Of a DNA stretch of 64,000 nt, positions 27,529 to 36,581 are shown piece by piece. Both the position numbers and the translations under genes were made by a program. The notes under the pieces were generated by a model that saw only the letters and a program-made list of their open reading frames with translations, searched no databases and was not told where the DNA came from. Source of the DNA: Phyllobacterium zundukense. GTDB taxonomy: Bacteria > Pseudomonadota > Alphaproteobacteria > Rhizobiales > Rhizobiaceae. Where the stretch lies: positions 2,525,001-2,589,000 of the forward strand of contig NZ_CP104973.1 in NCBI RefSeq assembly GCF_025452195.1, read 5' to 3'. Numbering within the stretch: the first letter of the stretch is position 1; each line of letters begins with the position of its first letter.

Positions 27529-28434
27529 ATGCATCCAGCGAATTCGATTATTGTCTTCACGACGCTATCAGGTCTGGGCTATGGCCTCGCGGTTGTGCTT
27601 GGGCTCGGTTTCCTGGATCCATCATTGGAGTCGACCAAACTCGCCTATTTGACTTCGCTGGTACTGATCAGCAGTGGACTGGCAGCTTCACTCTTGCATC
27701 TCGGCAACGCGCAACGTGCATGGCGGGCCTTGAGCCAATGGCGCTCCAGCTGGTTGTCACGCGAGGGCGTGATGGCGATCGCGACGTTCGTTCCCCTGAC
27801 GCTGAGTGCGACGCTCGCGATTTTCGCCGACAGACATGATGTGATTTTGGGGTTTATCACTGTGTTTGGTGCAGTGGTGACCGTCTATTGCACGTCGATG
27901 ATCTATGCGTCGCTCAAGACAGTGGACTCGTGGCATACGAAACTGACACCACTGTGCTTCCTGTTGTTTTCGCTAGCCGGTGGGTTCTTGTTCGCAAGCG
28001 CCTTCCTAGGTGGGAATGGGTTGGTCGCGGAATTGCTGGCGCTTCTATTCGTCCTCCTGGCGTTAATCGCCAAGCTGGTTTGGCGCAAACGCGCCACGAC
28101 ACTCTTGCCCATTTCGACGCCGGAAACAGCAACCGGACTTGGCTTCATCGGCAAGGTCCGGCTGTTTGAGCGTCCGCATGCGCTCGACAATTATTTGACG
28201 CGAGAAATGGGCTTTCGTGTTGCCCGTAAACACGCCGCAAAGCTGTTGATGATCGCCTTCGTTTTTGGTGTGGTTCTGCCTATTCTGGCGCTTTTGCTGG
28301 CTCTGGCGATTGGGGGTGGGCTGGCCGCGCAGATTGCGCTTGTTCTCGGCGTCGTCGCATATACGCTTGGGATTTTTGTCGAGCGCTGGTTGTTCTTCGC
28401 CGAAGCCAAACATGCAGTTATGAACTACTACTAA
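27529..28434 (+). CDS. soeC: DmsC-type membrane anchor, probable SoeC
   Basis: 301 aa with eight predicted membrane helices; the DmsC/NrfD-like quinone-binding anchor of the complex. HLGNAQRAWRALSQWRSSWLSREG near residues 62-84 is the family signature. It starts 3 bases after soeB. Its stop overlaps the convergent lpxXL by four bases. Confidence 0.87.
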   Translation: MHPANSIIVFTTLSGLGYGLAVVLGLGFLDPSLESTKLAYLTSLVLISSGLAASLLHLGNAQRAWRALSQWRSSWLSREGVMAIATFVPLTLSATLAIFADRHDVILGFITVFGAVVTVYCTSMIYASLKTVDSWHTKLTPLCFLLFSLAGGFLFASAFLGGNGLVAELLALLFVLLALIAKLVWRKRATTLLPISTPETATGLGFIGKVRLFERPHALDNYLTREMGFRVARKHAAKLLMIAFVFGVVLPILALLLALAIGGGLAAQIALVLGVVAYTLGIFVERWLFFAEAKHAVMNYY

Positions 28435-29363
28435 TTGTTCCAGCGCTTGTGGAACCACATCCACTGGCCGGGGTATTCTCGCACCCAAGTCTCGACCTTG
28501 TCGTTCAGAGCCTGGACAGTTGCGGCGAGGTCCACAGCTCCTTTGTCATCGCGCGGTATGGCCATCTTCTCTTCTAGCTCCAGCCGAAACCGGCCACCGG
28601 GCAGACGCACACAGCGCGCCGGATAGACATCGCACTCGTATTGCCTCACGAGTTTCGCGAGAAGTGGATTGGTTTTGCACGGACGGTTGAAGAAGGTCGA
28701 AGGGATGCCACGCTTGAATTTTTGATCGACCAGCATGCCGACATTGCCATTGTTGTTGAGCACAGTGGCGAGCGACCAAGCTGCGCCGGCCTTCGATGGG
28801 ACGAGATGCCCCATGTTGGTGCGGCGCGCCCCAAGGATCTTCTTGGCAACGTAGGGGTTGTTCGGGGGGCGAAAGAGGGCCGTGACATTCAGGTCGAATG
28901 TCGCCGCGCAGATCGGCAACAGCTCGAAATTGCCCGTATGACCTGTGAAAAATATGTGCGGACGATCCTTCTCGTCACGGATGCGTTCGAAGATTTCGCG
29001 GCCCTGAACCTCGACCAGTCCGGGCGCGTCGCTGTGCGGATCGAAATCGAAGATCGCATCCAGGAAAACATATTCGGCCGTGAGCCGTGCCATGTTGCCC
29101 CACATATCACGCGCAATCTGCTGTAGTTCCTCTTCGGGTTTCTCCGGGTAGGCTTTGCGCAGGTTGGTCATCGCAATGCGATGGCGGCCCATCAGGGGAC
29201 CAATTCTACGTGCTGCGGCATCGGTAAAATCCATAGCCGCCTTCGCGGGCAGCATACGGAGCAATTTGAGGACACCGAAAATGACAAATGCCGACAGCCA
29301 GTAGTTGAATTTCTTCAACCGCTGGCTCCAACGGAATAGCGCTAGCTTTGTGTCAAGTTTCAT
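28431..29363 (-). CDS. lpxXL: Lipid A very-long-chain acyltransferase LpxXL
   Basis: Inner membrane acyltransferase of the LpxL/HtrB family. 310 aa, one N-terminal membrane segment. The catalytic H-x4-E motif is in FTGHTGNFELLP near residue 143. Last gene of the minus-strand acpXL cluster, which in rhizobia and Brucella makes a C26-C28 hydroxylated acyl chain and transfers it from AcpXL to lipid A; that context is the basis for LpxXL rather than ordinary LpxL. Confidence 0.88.
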   Translation of the reverse strand: MKLDTKLALFRWSQRLKKFNYWLSAFVIFGVLKLLRMLPAKAAMDFTDAAARRIGPLMGRHRIAMTNLRKAYPEKPEEELQQIARDMWGNMARLTAEYVFLDAIFDFDPHSDAPGLVEVQGREIFERIRDEKDRPHIFFTGHTGNFELLPICAATFDLNVTALFRPPNNPYVAKKILGARRTNMGHLVPSKAGAAWSLATVLNNNGNVGMLVDQKFKRGIPSTFFNRPCKTNPLLAKLVRQYECDVYPARCVRLPGGRFRLELEEKMAIPRDDKGAVDLAATVQALNDKVETWVREYPGQWMWFHKRWNN

Positions 29364-29369
29364 TCTGGA

Positions 29370-30398
29370 TCAGTTTACGCGCAGGATGATCTTGCCGAAG
29401 ACGTCCCGGCCTTCCATTCGCTTCAACGCCGTATCGATGTCATTGAAGCCGACTTCGGTGTCGATGACTGGATGGACAAGGCCACGCGCCATCTTCTGCA
29501 TGGCATCAGCCATGTTTTCCATGCGGCACCCGAACGAGCCGAGAAGTTTCAACTGCTGCTGGAACAGCATCATAAGGTTCATGCTGGTTGAAACACCCGA
29601 CGTCGAGCCACAGGTGACCAACCGGCCCCCGCGGCGCAACGACAGCATCGAGCCCGCCCATGTATCGGCGCCGACGTGCTCGAAAACAACATCAACGCCC
29701 TTCTTCTTTGTCAGCTTGCGCACGACACCCTCGAAGCGGTCCTCGCGGTAATTGATGACGTGATCTGCCCCCAGCGCCTTGGCCTTCTCGATCTTGTTAT
29801 CCGAGCCCACGGTTGTGATGACGGTACAGCCCATCTTCTTGGCGAGCTGGATTGCCGCCGAGCCAATACCAGAACCACCGGCGTGAACGAGAATCGTTTC
29901 TCCGGGTTCGAGCTTGGCATTATCAAACAGCATGTGCTCGACCGTTCCAAAGGTCACCGGCGCAACGGCCGCGCCGATTTCATCGACGCCGGGAGGAGCC
30001 GGGACAAGCAAACGGGCCTTGAGATTGACCTTTTCCTGGGCAAAACCGTCAAGGTGGAAACCGTGCACACCGGAAACATGTTCGCAAAGATTGTCACGGC
30101 CTTCACGGCAGGGACGGCACAATCCGCAGGTCTGTGCACCATAGATCGAGACGAGCTGGCCTGGCAGCAGGTTGCCGACGCCCGCGCCGATCGCATCGAC
30201 AACGCCCGAAGCTTCCGCGCCGATGGTCAATGGCATCTTGCGCTTGGCAAAGGCCATGCCGCGCCAGCCCCAAACATCAATGTGATTGAGTGCAACAGCT
30301 TTGATGCTGACGGTGACCTCACCGGGACCGGGCGCGGGCGGGGGCGCAACATCGACGATCTCGAGCTTGCGGTCTTCAATCAATTGTAGTGCACGCAT
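29370..30398 (-). CDS. Zinc-type alcohol dehydrogenase / quinone oxidoreductase of the VLCFA cluster
   Basis: 342 aa medium-chain dehydrogenase/reductase, called adh2XL in rhizobial VLCFA clusters. Start at ATG 30398, preceded by AAGGA; the in-frame extension to 30455 runs into fabF1 and is not used. Structural zinc Cys set (CGLCRPCREGRDNLC) near residue 95, nucleotide motif HAGGSGIGSAAIQLAK near 170. Located 6 bases upstream of lpxXL. Proposed role: an enoyl reduction or oxidation step in chain elongation or omega-1 hydroxylation; not proven. Confidence 0.85.
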   Translation of the reverse strand: MRALQLIEDRKLEIVDVAPPPAPGPGEVTVSIKAVALNHIDVWGWRGMAFAKRKMPLTIGAEASGVVDAIGAGVGNLLPGQLVSIYGAQTCGLCRPCREGRDNLCEHVSGVHGFHLDGFAQEKVNLKARLLVPAPPGVDEIGAAVAPVTFGTVEHMLFDNAKLEPGETILVHAGGSGIGSAAIQLAKKMGCTVITTVGSDNKIEKAKALGADHVINYREDRFEGVVRKLTKKKGVDVVFEHVGADTWAGSMLSLRRGGRLVTCGSTSGVSTSMNLMMLFQQQLKLLGSFGCRMENMADAMQKMARGLVHPVIDTEVGFNDIDTALKRMEGRDVFGKIILRVN

Positions 30399-30424
30399 AT
30401 CCGTTTCCTTGTTCAGGCCACGGA

Positions 30425-31702
30425 TTAGTTCGGTTCTGCCGTCATGACAAGACACGTATTTTGTCCGCCGAAGCCGAATGAACTGGAAAGCACCGACGAG
30501 ACACTCGCTTCGCGCTTAACGTTGGGGACGACATCCATGACAATTGCCGGATCAGGGTTGTCATAATTGATCGTCGGAGGGATCGTACCGGTCTGAATGG
30601 TCAGTATAGAGAATACGGCTTCGATCGCGCCGGCAGCCGTCAAAGTATGGCCGATCATCGACTTGTTTGACGACACCGGCAACGACGAAATGCGGTCGCC
30701 GAAAACGGTCGACAACGCCAGATATTCCATCTTGTCATTTTCTGGCGTGGACGTTCCATGGGCGTTGATGTAGTCGATTGCGTCTTCCTGAATTCCTGCA
30801 TCTTCAAGAGACGCCCGCACTGCACCAATGGCTGGCGAACCGTCCGGCTTCGAACGGGTCCGATGGAAGTCATCGGCCTTTTCGCCGCAACCACGCATGA
30901 TGCCAAGAATGTTCGCACCACGTGCGACGGCTGATTCGAGAGACTCCATCACCATGGCGCCGGAGCCTTCTGCCATGACAAACCCATCTCGATCTTTCGA
31001 GAAGGGTTTTGCGGCCTTGTGGGCCGGCTCGTTATGTGTGGATAGCGCAGAGAGCAACGAAAACCGGACTAGCGCTTCGGCAGAAACCGAACCATCGGTG
31101 CCGATCGACAGGACCCTGTCGCTTTCGCCGCGCCGGATAGCTTCCACTCCCAACTGAATGGCAGTCGCACCCGAAGCACAGGCCGTAGACAAAGTGATCG
31201 GTAGACCGCGGGTGCCGAACTTGTCAGCCAGAACCTCAGCGATATAGCCAAATTCCGCCGTGTTGAACATTTCGATCTGCGGGCCGCGACGGCATGCGGC
31301 GAGCAGCAGATCGTACCCGGGCTCGCCTTCAGACTTCACCAATGCGTCCAAGGCAAAGCGATTGCGCCATTCGAGCTCAACTGGTGGAGCAGCCAGGAAA
31401 AGCGGACCGCCGAAGTCATCGACTGGAAAACCGGCCTGCGCTACGGCTTCTTCCGCTGCAAGCGCCGCCAGCTTTTGCGATAGTGCCGATGCGCCTTTGG
31501 TGCTTTCGTCAAGAAAATCGACAGTCCCGGCGATTTGCGTTCGCAGATTGTCCAGGGCAAACCGCGTAATCGTGTGGATACCGGAAGTGCCGGAAGTCAG
31601 CGCCGCCCAGTTCTCTTCCTTGCCTTGTCCGAGGGATGAGACAACCCCGAGACCGGTTATGGCGACGAGGGGCCGACCAAAATGATCAGTATATTTGGAC
31701 AT
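30425..31702 (-). CDS. fabF1XL: 3-oxoacyl-ACP synthase FabF1XL (VLCFA elongation)
   Basis: Beta-ketoacyl-ACP synthase II-type condensing enzyme. 425 aa with the full triad: Cys in STACASGATAIQ near residue 176, His in NAHGTSTPEND near 315, and His in SNKSMIGHTLTAAGA near 350. The N-terminal VAITGLGVVSSLG is typical. It is 11 bases after fabF2XL. Elongation of acyl chains bound to AcpXL is inferred from the cluster. Confidence 0.9.
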   Translation of the reverse strand: MSKYTDHFGRPLVAITGLGVVSSLGQGKEENWAALTSGTSGIHTITRFALDNLRTQIAGTVDFLDESTKGASALSQKLAALAAEEAVAQAGFPVDDFGGPLFLAAPPVELEWRNRFALDALVKSEGEPGYDLLLAACRRGPQIEMFNTAEFGYIAEVLADKFGTRGLPITLSTACASGATAIQLGVEAIRRGESDRVLSIGTDGSVSAEALVRFSLLSALSTHNEPAHKAAKPFSKDRDGFVMAEGSGAMVMESLESAVARGANILGIMRGCGEKADDFHRTRSKPDGSPAIGAVRASLEDAGIQEDAIDYINAHGTSTPENDKMEYLALSTVFGDRISSLPVSSNKSMIGHTLTAAGAIEAVFSILTIQTGTIPPTINYDNPDPAIVMDVVPNVKREASVSSVLSSSFGFGGQNTCLVMTAEPN

Positions 31703-31713
31703 GAAGATATCCT

Positions 31714-32898
31714 TTAAACTTTGACCAGGCGGGCAACGCCTTCGCCGCGAGTCCCGCCAATGGACGTTGCGAGCGCGGTACTTACGCCGGACGGTCCGGC
31801 TTTCTCATTTTTCGCGTCGACAGGGGGGAGCGCAGATCCATTGAAAACGCTCAGCGCAGCAAGAGCAACGACCAGCGGGAATTGTGCTTCGCGCAGATGG
31901 CCGAGTTTGCCCGCGACGCCGCGCACCATCGAACTCGAGAATGTATCGAGCGCCGCTTTTTCTGCCGCAGTTACGTGTTTAGCCCCACTGGCGCCTGAAA
32001 TGATCAGATCTGCTGCTTTGTCTGCACTGGCCGCACCGATCAGCTTGGCTACGGTTTGGGTTAAATCATGGCGGCTGCGTCGAATTTGTGCGCTGTAGAT
32101 TCCATCGATAGCAGCATACACTCGTGCACCGCGTTTTTGTGCGTGCTCCGCACTTTCCAGAACAAGGAATGCACCGCCAGATCCGGTAACGATCCCGCCT
32201 CCCGCGCTGTCTTCTCTTTGCCAAAGCGGCGCCCAACCGTCACGCTTGAGCATCCCATTCAATTCGTAACCCAACAACATGTCTGGATGCTGGGAATTGT
32301 ACGCACCACCAACAAGCGCATGTGTACTCTGTCCGGAGCGAATACGAGCTACAGCTGTATCGATAGCCGAGATACCCGAGCCTTCTTCACCCATGAATGT
32401 ACGTGAAGAGCCGGTGACTTTGTGGACGATGGAGATATTTCCAGCAAGCAGGTTCGAAAGCTGTGCCAGAAACAAGGTTGGGCGCAGCTCGGTTGTGAGC
32501 TTCTCGTTTAGCATCGTTCCGATATCGTTGCGCACACGCGCTTCGGCAAGGATTTGCGTGTCTACCGAGACGTCGCGTTCCCCACCGCCTGCCGCCACCA
32601 CCATATCCATGCTGGAACAGAGCGATTCGTCGTCTTTTATCCCTGCATCCTGAAGCGCGAGGCCAGCTGTGTAGGTCCCTATACGCTGCCACGTCTCCAT
32701 CTGCCGCTGGTCGCCGCGCTTCGGTATCTGGTTGTTCCAGTCGACTTCGACGAGCGGATGAACGGTATAAGGCTTGAACGTTTCGCTATCGATGCGGGGC
32801 TCGAGCCCGTCATTGAACGCCTTCCAATGAGCATCGACGCCTTCACCAAGTGAAGAAATCAGTCCGATACCAGTAATGACGACGGTGTTGTTCTGCAT
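31714..32898 (-). CDS. fabF2XL: 3-oxoacyl-ACP synthase-like protein FabF2XL lacking the active-site Cys
   Basis: 394 aa thiolase-fold protein related to FabF. The start VVITGIGLISSLGEGV and the terminal GGTRGEGVARL fit the family. Where the nucleophilic Cys is expected the sequence reads GSSRTFMGEEGSGI with no Cys, and the HGTGT-type His motif is absent; a GKLGHLREAQ segment retains the later Lys/His region. It therefore probably does not condense alone and may pair with FabF1XL, as chain-length factors do with KS-alpha in polyketide systems. That pairing is inference. Confidence 0.82.
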   Translation of the reverse strand: MQNNTVVITGIGLISSLGEGVDAHWKAFNDGLEPRIDSETFKPYTVHPLVEVDWNNQIPKRGDQRQMETWQRIGTYTAGLALQDAGIKDDESLCSSMDMVVAAGGGERDVSVDTQILAEARVRNDIGTMLNEKLTTELRPTLFLAQLSNLLAGNISIVHKVTGSSRTFMGEEGSGISAIDTAVARIRSGQSTHALVGGAYNSQHPDMLLGYELNGMLKRDGWAPLWQREDSAGGGIVTGSGGAFLVLESAEHAQKRGARVYAAIDGIYSAQIRRSRHDLTQTVAKLIGAASADKAADLIISGASGAKHVTAAEKAALDTFSSSMVRGVAGKLGHLREAQFPLVVALAALSVFNGSALPPVDAKNEKAGPSGVSTALATSIGGTRGEGVARLVKV

Positions 32899-32943
32899 TG
32901 TTTCGCAACACCGTTTATACGGTGTACCCGGTTAGCTGGGAAA

Positions 32944-33225
32944 TCAGGCCTTCTTGGCGGCGACGAGTTCGTCGATCTTGGCGCACAGGTTTTTCAGCAC
33001 GAAGTATTCTTCGGTCGGAACCTTGCCGTCATTGACTTCCTGCGTCCACTGTTCAAGCGGGATCTTGATACCGAAGGCCTTGTCGATCGCAAAAACGATA
33101 TCGAGAAAATCAAGGCTATCGATGCCCAGATCGTCAATTGTATGACTCTCCGGCGTAATGGAGTCGCGATCGATCTCGCTGGTTTCGGCAATGATGTCGG
33201 CGACCTTGTCGAATGTATCGGACAA
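32944..33225 (-). CDS. acpXL: Special acyl carrier protein AcpXL
   Basis: 93 aa acyl carrier protein dedicated to 27-hydroxyoctacosanoate-type chains in Rhizobiales. Phosphopantetheine attachment Ser is in [13 protein letters not shown] near residue 37. Longer than the housekeeping AcpP and with the typical [20 protein letters not shown] segment. First gene of the acpXL-fabF2-fabF1-adh-lpxXL operon; the promoter must lie within 33226-33331. Confidence 0.93.
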   Translation of the reverse strand: MSDTFDKVADIIAETSEIDRDSITPESHTIDDLGIDSLDFLDIVFAIDKAFGIKIPLEQWTQEVNDGKVPTEEYFVLKNLCAKIDELVAAKKA

Positions 33226-33331
33226 TTGATTTTCCTTTGCTTATCGTGCCGCAGGCAAGGGCACTGATGTAGAATGAAGCCGGTATCTAGCGTTTTTCAG
33301 GCCTCAGGGAAAGACCAAAGCTGCGCTGTGA

Positions 33332-33916
33332 TTAGTCGAATATGATTCTTCCTGCGATATGGATGGTTTCACCTTCCTCGGCTTTGGAAACAACAACCGC
33401 TTCTGTCGGACGCGGCGTAATACCGGTCAGAGCGATGATATTGGCGCGATCAGTCATCATTACCAGGTTACCCAAGCCCTTGAATGCAACGATCGCCGCA
33501 CGAATTTGGTCGATCTGGGCCTGTTTGACAGCTTCGTTTCCAGGCAACGGATCAAGCGGCCCAAAGATTTCGGCGGTGATTTGGCTGAACGACAGCCGTG
33601 CGGTTTCCCGTGCATTACAGGTAGAACTTGTAAGAACTTTGTCGATTCGCACCCCACGTGCAGCAAAACGGGCTCCAAGTTTTTGCGCCAGCTGGCGCCC
33701 GCGGTCGGAAAGCGTTTGCGTGACCGAACAATCAGCCGAGCTGTCAACGGTCGGACTCAAGGTACCGGACGCATCCGCGCCTTGAATGAGAATTGTGTAT
33801 CCGCCGCGCTGTACTCGCGCCCAGGCAGCATCCGTTGCGTATGCGTGCGATACGACAACAACCAGGCTGAATAGCGCATACATAGAAATTGCCCAGGGGC
33901 GGAATTGCTTCAACAT
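33332..33916 (-). CDS. Exported histidine-phosphatase-like protein with degenerate active site
   Basis: 194 aa from ATG 33916 (AAGGAG just upstream; ATG 33919 or 33967 in frame are alternatives). Signal peptide with cleavage likely after SHAYA. The body follows the phosphoglycerate-mutase/histidine-phosphatase layout: TLSDRGRQLAQKLGARFAARG and VLTSSTCNARETARLSF are well kept. The catalytic RHG at the start is replaced (YTILIQGADASG) and the second catalytic His region reads MMTDRANI. So it is probably not an active phosphatase of the usual type. It sits directly upstream of acpXL on the same strand. Confidence 0.75.
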   Translation of the reverse strand: MLKQFRPWAISMYALFSLVVVVSHAYATDAAWARVQRGGYTILIQGADASGTLSPTVDSSADCSVTQTLSDRGRQLAQKLGARFAARGVRIDKVLTSSTCNARETARLSFSQITAEIFGPLDPLPGNEAVKQAQIDQIRAAIVAFKGLGNLVMMTDRANIIALTGITPRPTEAVVVSKAEEGETIHIAGRIIFD

Positions 33917-34018
33917 CATTCTCCTTAGCAGTCGAGATGGGGATTTGCTGAGGAAAAATAAAGCCATGCAACCAGAACGTCTTGCACTGCCGGATTTGTC
34001 GGCCTATTGCGGAACGCG

Positions 34019-34975
34019 ATGGGTCTCATTCAAACAATCATCGTCGTTTTTGGTGTGATTGCCATCGCTTATGCAGCAGCGCATTTTAAGCTGCTGGATG
34101 AGCGAGTGGGTGACGGTCTATCTGATTTTGTCTTCGTTATCGCCGCGCCTTTGCTGCTGTTCAGAACAATGGTGACTGCTGATTTCCATGGCACAGCTCC
34201 CTGGTCGCTATGGACCGCCTATTTTATTGGTGTGATTGTCGCGTGGGCGGCATCGGATCTGGCGATCAAGCTGTTCTTTGGGCGAGACAACCGCGCCGGC
34301 GTTGTGGCCGGCGTCTCTGGGGCATTTTCCAATCTTGTTTTTCTTGGCATGCCGCTCATGCTCGGGGTCTTTGGCCAGAATGGCTTTGCGATCCTGTCTT
34401 TGATCGTCGCGGTCCATATGCCTGTCATGATGGCCGCCTCGATTACACTGCACGAGCTGGCCATGAGAAGGGACGGCGTGTTCAAGGGCGAGAGTCATTG
34501 GGTCGCAGTGATCGGCTCGTTCTTCAACAGCCTGCTGCGCAACCCTTTTGTCCTGGGCATCCTCGCCGGCTGGATATGGCGCCTGCTGGATTTGCGAATG
34601 CCGGACGCGGCCGACGCGTTGATCGAGACCTCGAGTGGAGTGGCAGGGCCCGTCGCGCTGTTCGCCATGGGTATGGGTCTGAAGAAGTTCGGCATTTCTG
34701 GAAATATTGCAGCAGCGCTGGTCATGTCTGCCATCAAACTCGTTCTCATGCCTGCCGTGGTGCTTTGCGCCGCGTGGTTGATCGGTCTGCCACCATTCAC
34801 CGCGAAAATCGCGGTGGTTGCCGCCGCGCTCCCAGCTGGCGTCAATTCCTACTTGATTGCCACACGCTTTGGCACGGGCCAGGCTCTCGCCTCCAATTCC
34901 ATGGTCATGGCGACTGCTCTTTCGGCGCTGACACTGACGTTCTGGGTTTCTGTCGCCACGCGGATATTTGGTTGA
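34019..34975 (+). CDS. AEC (auxin efflux carrier) family transporter
   Basis: 318 aa, about ten membrane helices, from ATG 34019 (a TTG at 34007 is in frame). N-terminal FVFVIAAPLLLFRTM and the C-terminal AALPAGVNSYLIATRFG are family marks. Such carriers export or import small organic acids such as malonate or malate; the substrate here is unknown. No operon partner is clear; gabD follows after 140 bases. Confidence 0.83.
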   Translation: MGLIQTIIVVFGVIAIAYAAAHFKLLDERVGDGLSDFVFVIAAPLLLFRTMVTADFHGTAPWSLWTAYFIGVIVAWAASDLAIKLFFGRDNRAGVVAGVSGAFSNLVFLGMPLMLGVFGQNGFAILSLIVAVHMPVMMAASITLHELAMRRDGVFKGESHWVAVIGSFFNSLLRNPFVLGILAGWIWRLLDLRMPDAADALIETSSGVAGPVALFAMGMGLKKFGISGNIAAALVMSAIKLVLMPAVVLCAAWLIGLPPFTAKIAVVAAALPAGVNSYLIATRFGTGQALASNSMVMATALSALTLTFWVSVATRIFG

Positions 34976-35115
34976 TGGAACCCGTTGCAGCTTTTGCCAA
35001 AAAGGAGCAGGGTGTTTGCATCGCCTTGACCGAGGCAGACATTGCCACGCGCAGTGCAGGGTTTATTTTCACGGAACTCACGAACAACAATAACCCTTCG
35101 AACACAGGGAGAAAC

Positions 35116-36576
35116 ATGATGTTGCAGAAATCCAGCCAGTTCATGAAGCAGGCAAACCTCATCGATGGTGAGTGGGTGGCGGCAGATTCGGGCAAGATAA
35201 TCGACGTCATCAACCCTGCTACCGGCCTGAAGATCGGTACCGTCCCAAATTCGGGCAAAGCCGAGACACAACGTGCCATCAACGCCGCAGCAAGGGCCTT
35301 CAAGACATGGCGCAAGACATCCGTACTGGACCGCTCGAAACTTATGCGCAAGCTGCACGATGCCATTTTGGACAATCAGGATGCCCTCGCTGAATTGCTG
35401 ACATTGGAACAGGGTAAATCCCTTGCCGAATCCAAAGGTGAGATCGGTATGTCTGCCGCCTATATCCTCTGGTATGCCGAAGAAGCTCGCCGTACCTATG
35501 GCGATGTTGTTCCTTCACCTTGGGCCGATCGCAGAATTTTAGTGACGAAAGAGCCTGTGGGGGTCATTGCTGCAATAACTCCCTGGAATTTCCCTTCTTC
35601 AATGCTTGCGCGCAAGATCGGCCCGGCGCTGGCGGCCGGTTGCACGGCGGTGGTCAAGCCCGCAACACAGACGCCTTATTCAGGGCTGGTCTGGGGTTCG
35701 CTTTGCGAAGAGGTCGGCATTCCGAAGGGCGTCGTGAACATCTTGACCGGGTCTGCGACCGAAATTGGCGGAGAAATTACGAGCAATGAGCTTGTTCGCA
35801 AGATCACCTTCACTGGATCGACGGAAATCGGCAAGATACTGATCAAGCAAGCTGCAGACACGGTCAAGAAGGTCTCCATGGAGCTTGGAGGCAACGCGCC
35901 GTTCATCGTTTTCGATGACGCCGATGTAGATCGGGCTGTGGATGGAGCGATCATCGCGAAGTTCCGCAATTCGGGTCAGACTTGCGTCTGCACCAACCGT
36001 TTTTTGGTGCAGGCGGGCATCTATGACACATTCGTCGAGAAGTTTGCCGCCGCTACCGAGAAACTCAAGATCGGAAATGGCCTGGAAGAGGGGACGCAGC
36101 AGGGGCCATTGATCGATGACAAGGCTGTCGCCAAGGTCGAGGAATTCATAGCGGATGCCACGCAGAAGGGCGGCAAGATCATCACAGGCGGAAAACGTCA
36201 TGCGCTTGGTGGCAGTTTCTTTGAGCCCACTGTGATCGCGGACGCTACGCCGGAAATGCTCTTCACCAAGGAGGAAATCTTTGGGCCGGTAGCGCCGATC
36301 TACAAGTTTCAAACCGAGCAGGAAGCAGTCGACCTCGCGAACGATACGCAATTTGGTCTCGCCAGTTACTTCTACACACAGGATCTTGGGCGGGTGTTCC
36401 GCGTCTCGGAAGGGCTGAAATACGGTCTGATTGGCGTCAATGAGGGCATGATTACCACGGTGGAAGCCCCATTCGGCGGCTTGAAGGAATCCGGCCTCGG
36501 CAAGGAAGGCGGACACCAGGGTATCGAAGATTATCTCGACACGAAATATGTGTGCGTTGGCGGCTTGGGGTTGTAG
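35116..36576 (+). CDS. gabD: NAD(P)-dependent succinate-semialdehyde dehydrogenase
   Basis: Oxidises succinate semialdehyde (or a related semialdehyde) to the acid. 486 aa from ATG 35116 with AGGGAG upstream; the much longer in-frame reading from 34210 only overlaps the AEC gene in another frame. Glu in SMELGGNAPFIVFDDAD near residue 255 and the nucleophile Cys in SGQTCVCTNRF near residue 289; two nearby Cys are typical of GabD. The NFPSSMLARKIGPALAAGC block matches GabD well. galM follows 5 bases later. Confidence 0.9.
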   Translation: MMLQKSSQFMKQANLIDGEWVAADSGKIIDVINPATGLKIGTVPNSGKAETQRAINAAARAFKTWRKTSVLDRSKLMRKLHDAILDNQDALAELLTLEQGKSLAESKGEIGMSAAYILWYAEEARRTYGDVVPSPWADRRILVTKEPVGVIAAITPWNFPSSMLARKIGPALAAGCTAVVKPATQTPYSGLVWGSLCEEVGIPKGVVNILTGSATEIGGEITSNELVRKITFTGSTEIGKILIKQAADTVKKVSMELGGNAPFIVFDDADVDRAVDGAIIAKFRNSGQTCVCTNRFLVQAGIYDTFVEKFAAATEKLKIGNGLEEGTQQGPLIDDKAVAKVEEFIADATQKGGKIITGGKRHALGGSFFEPTVIADATPEMLFTKEEIFGPVAPIYKFQTEQEAVDLANDTQFGLASYFYTQDLGRVFRVSEGLKYGLIGVNEGMITTVEAPFGGLKESGLGKEGGHQGIEDYLDTKYVCVGGLGL

Positions 36577-36581
36577 AATAA

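Noticed and set aside
34210..35115. A 300-residue in-frame extension upstream of gabD
   Set aside because: It only overlaps the AEC transporter gene in a different frame and has no similarity to the aldehyde dehydrogenase N-terminus; ATG 35116 has a good ribosome site.
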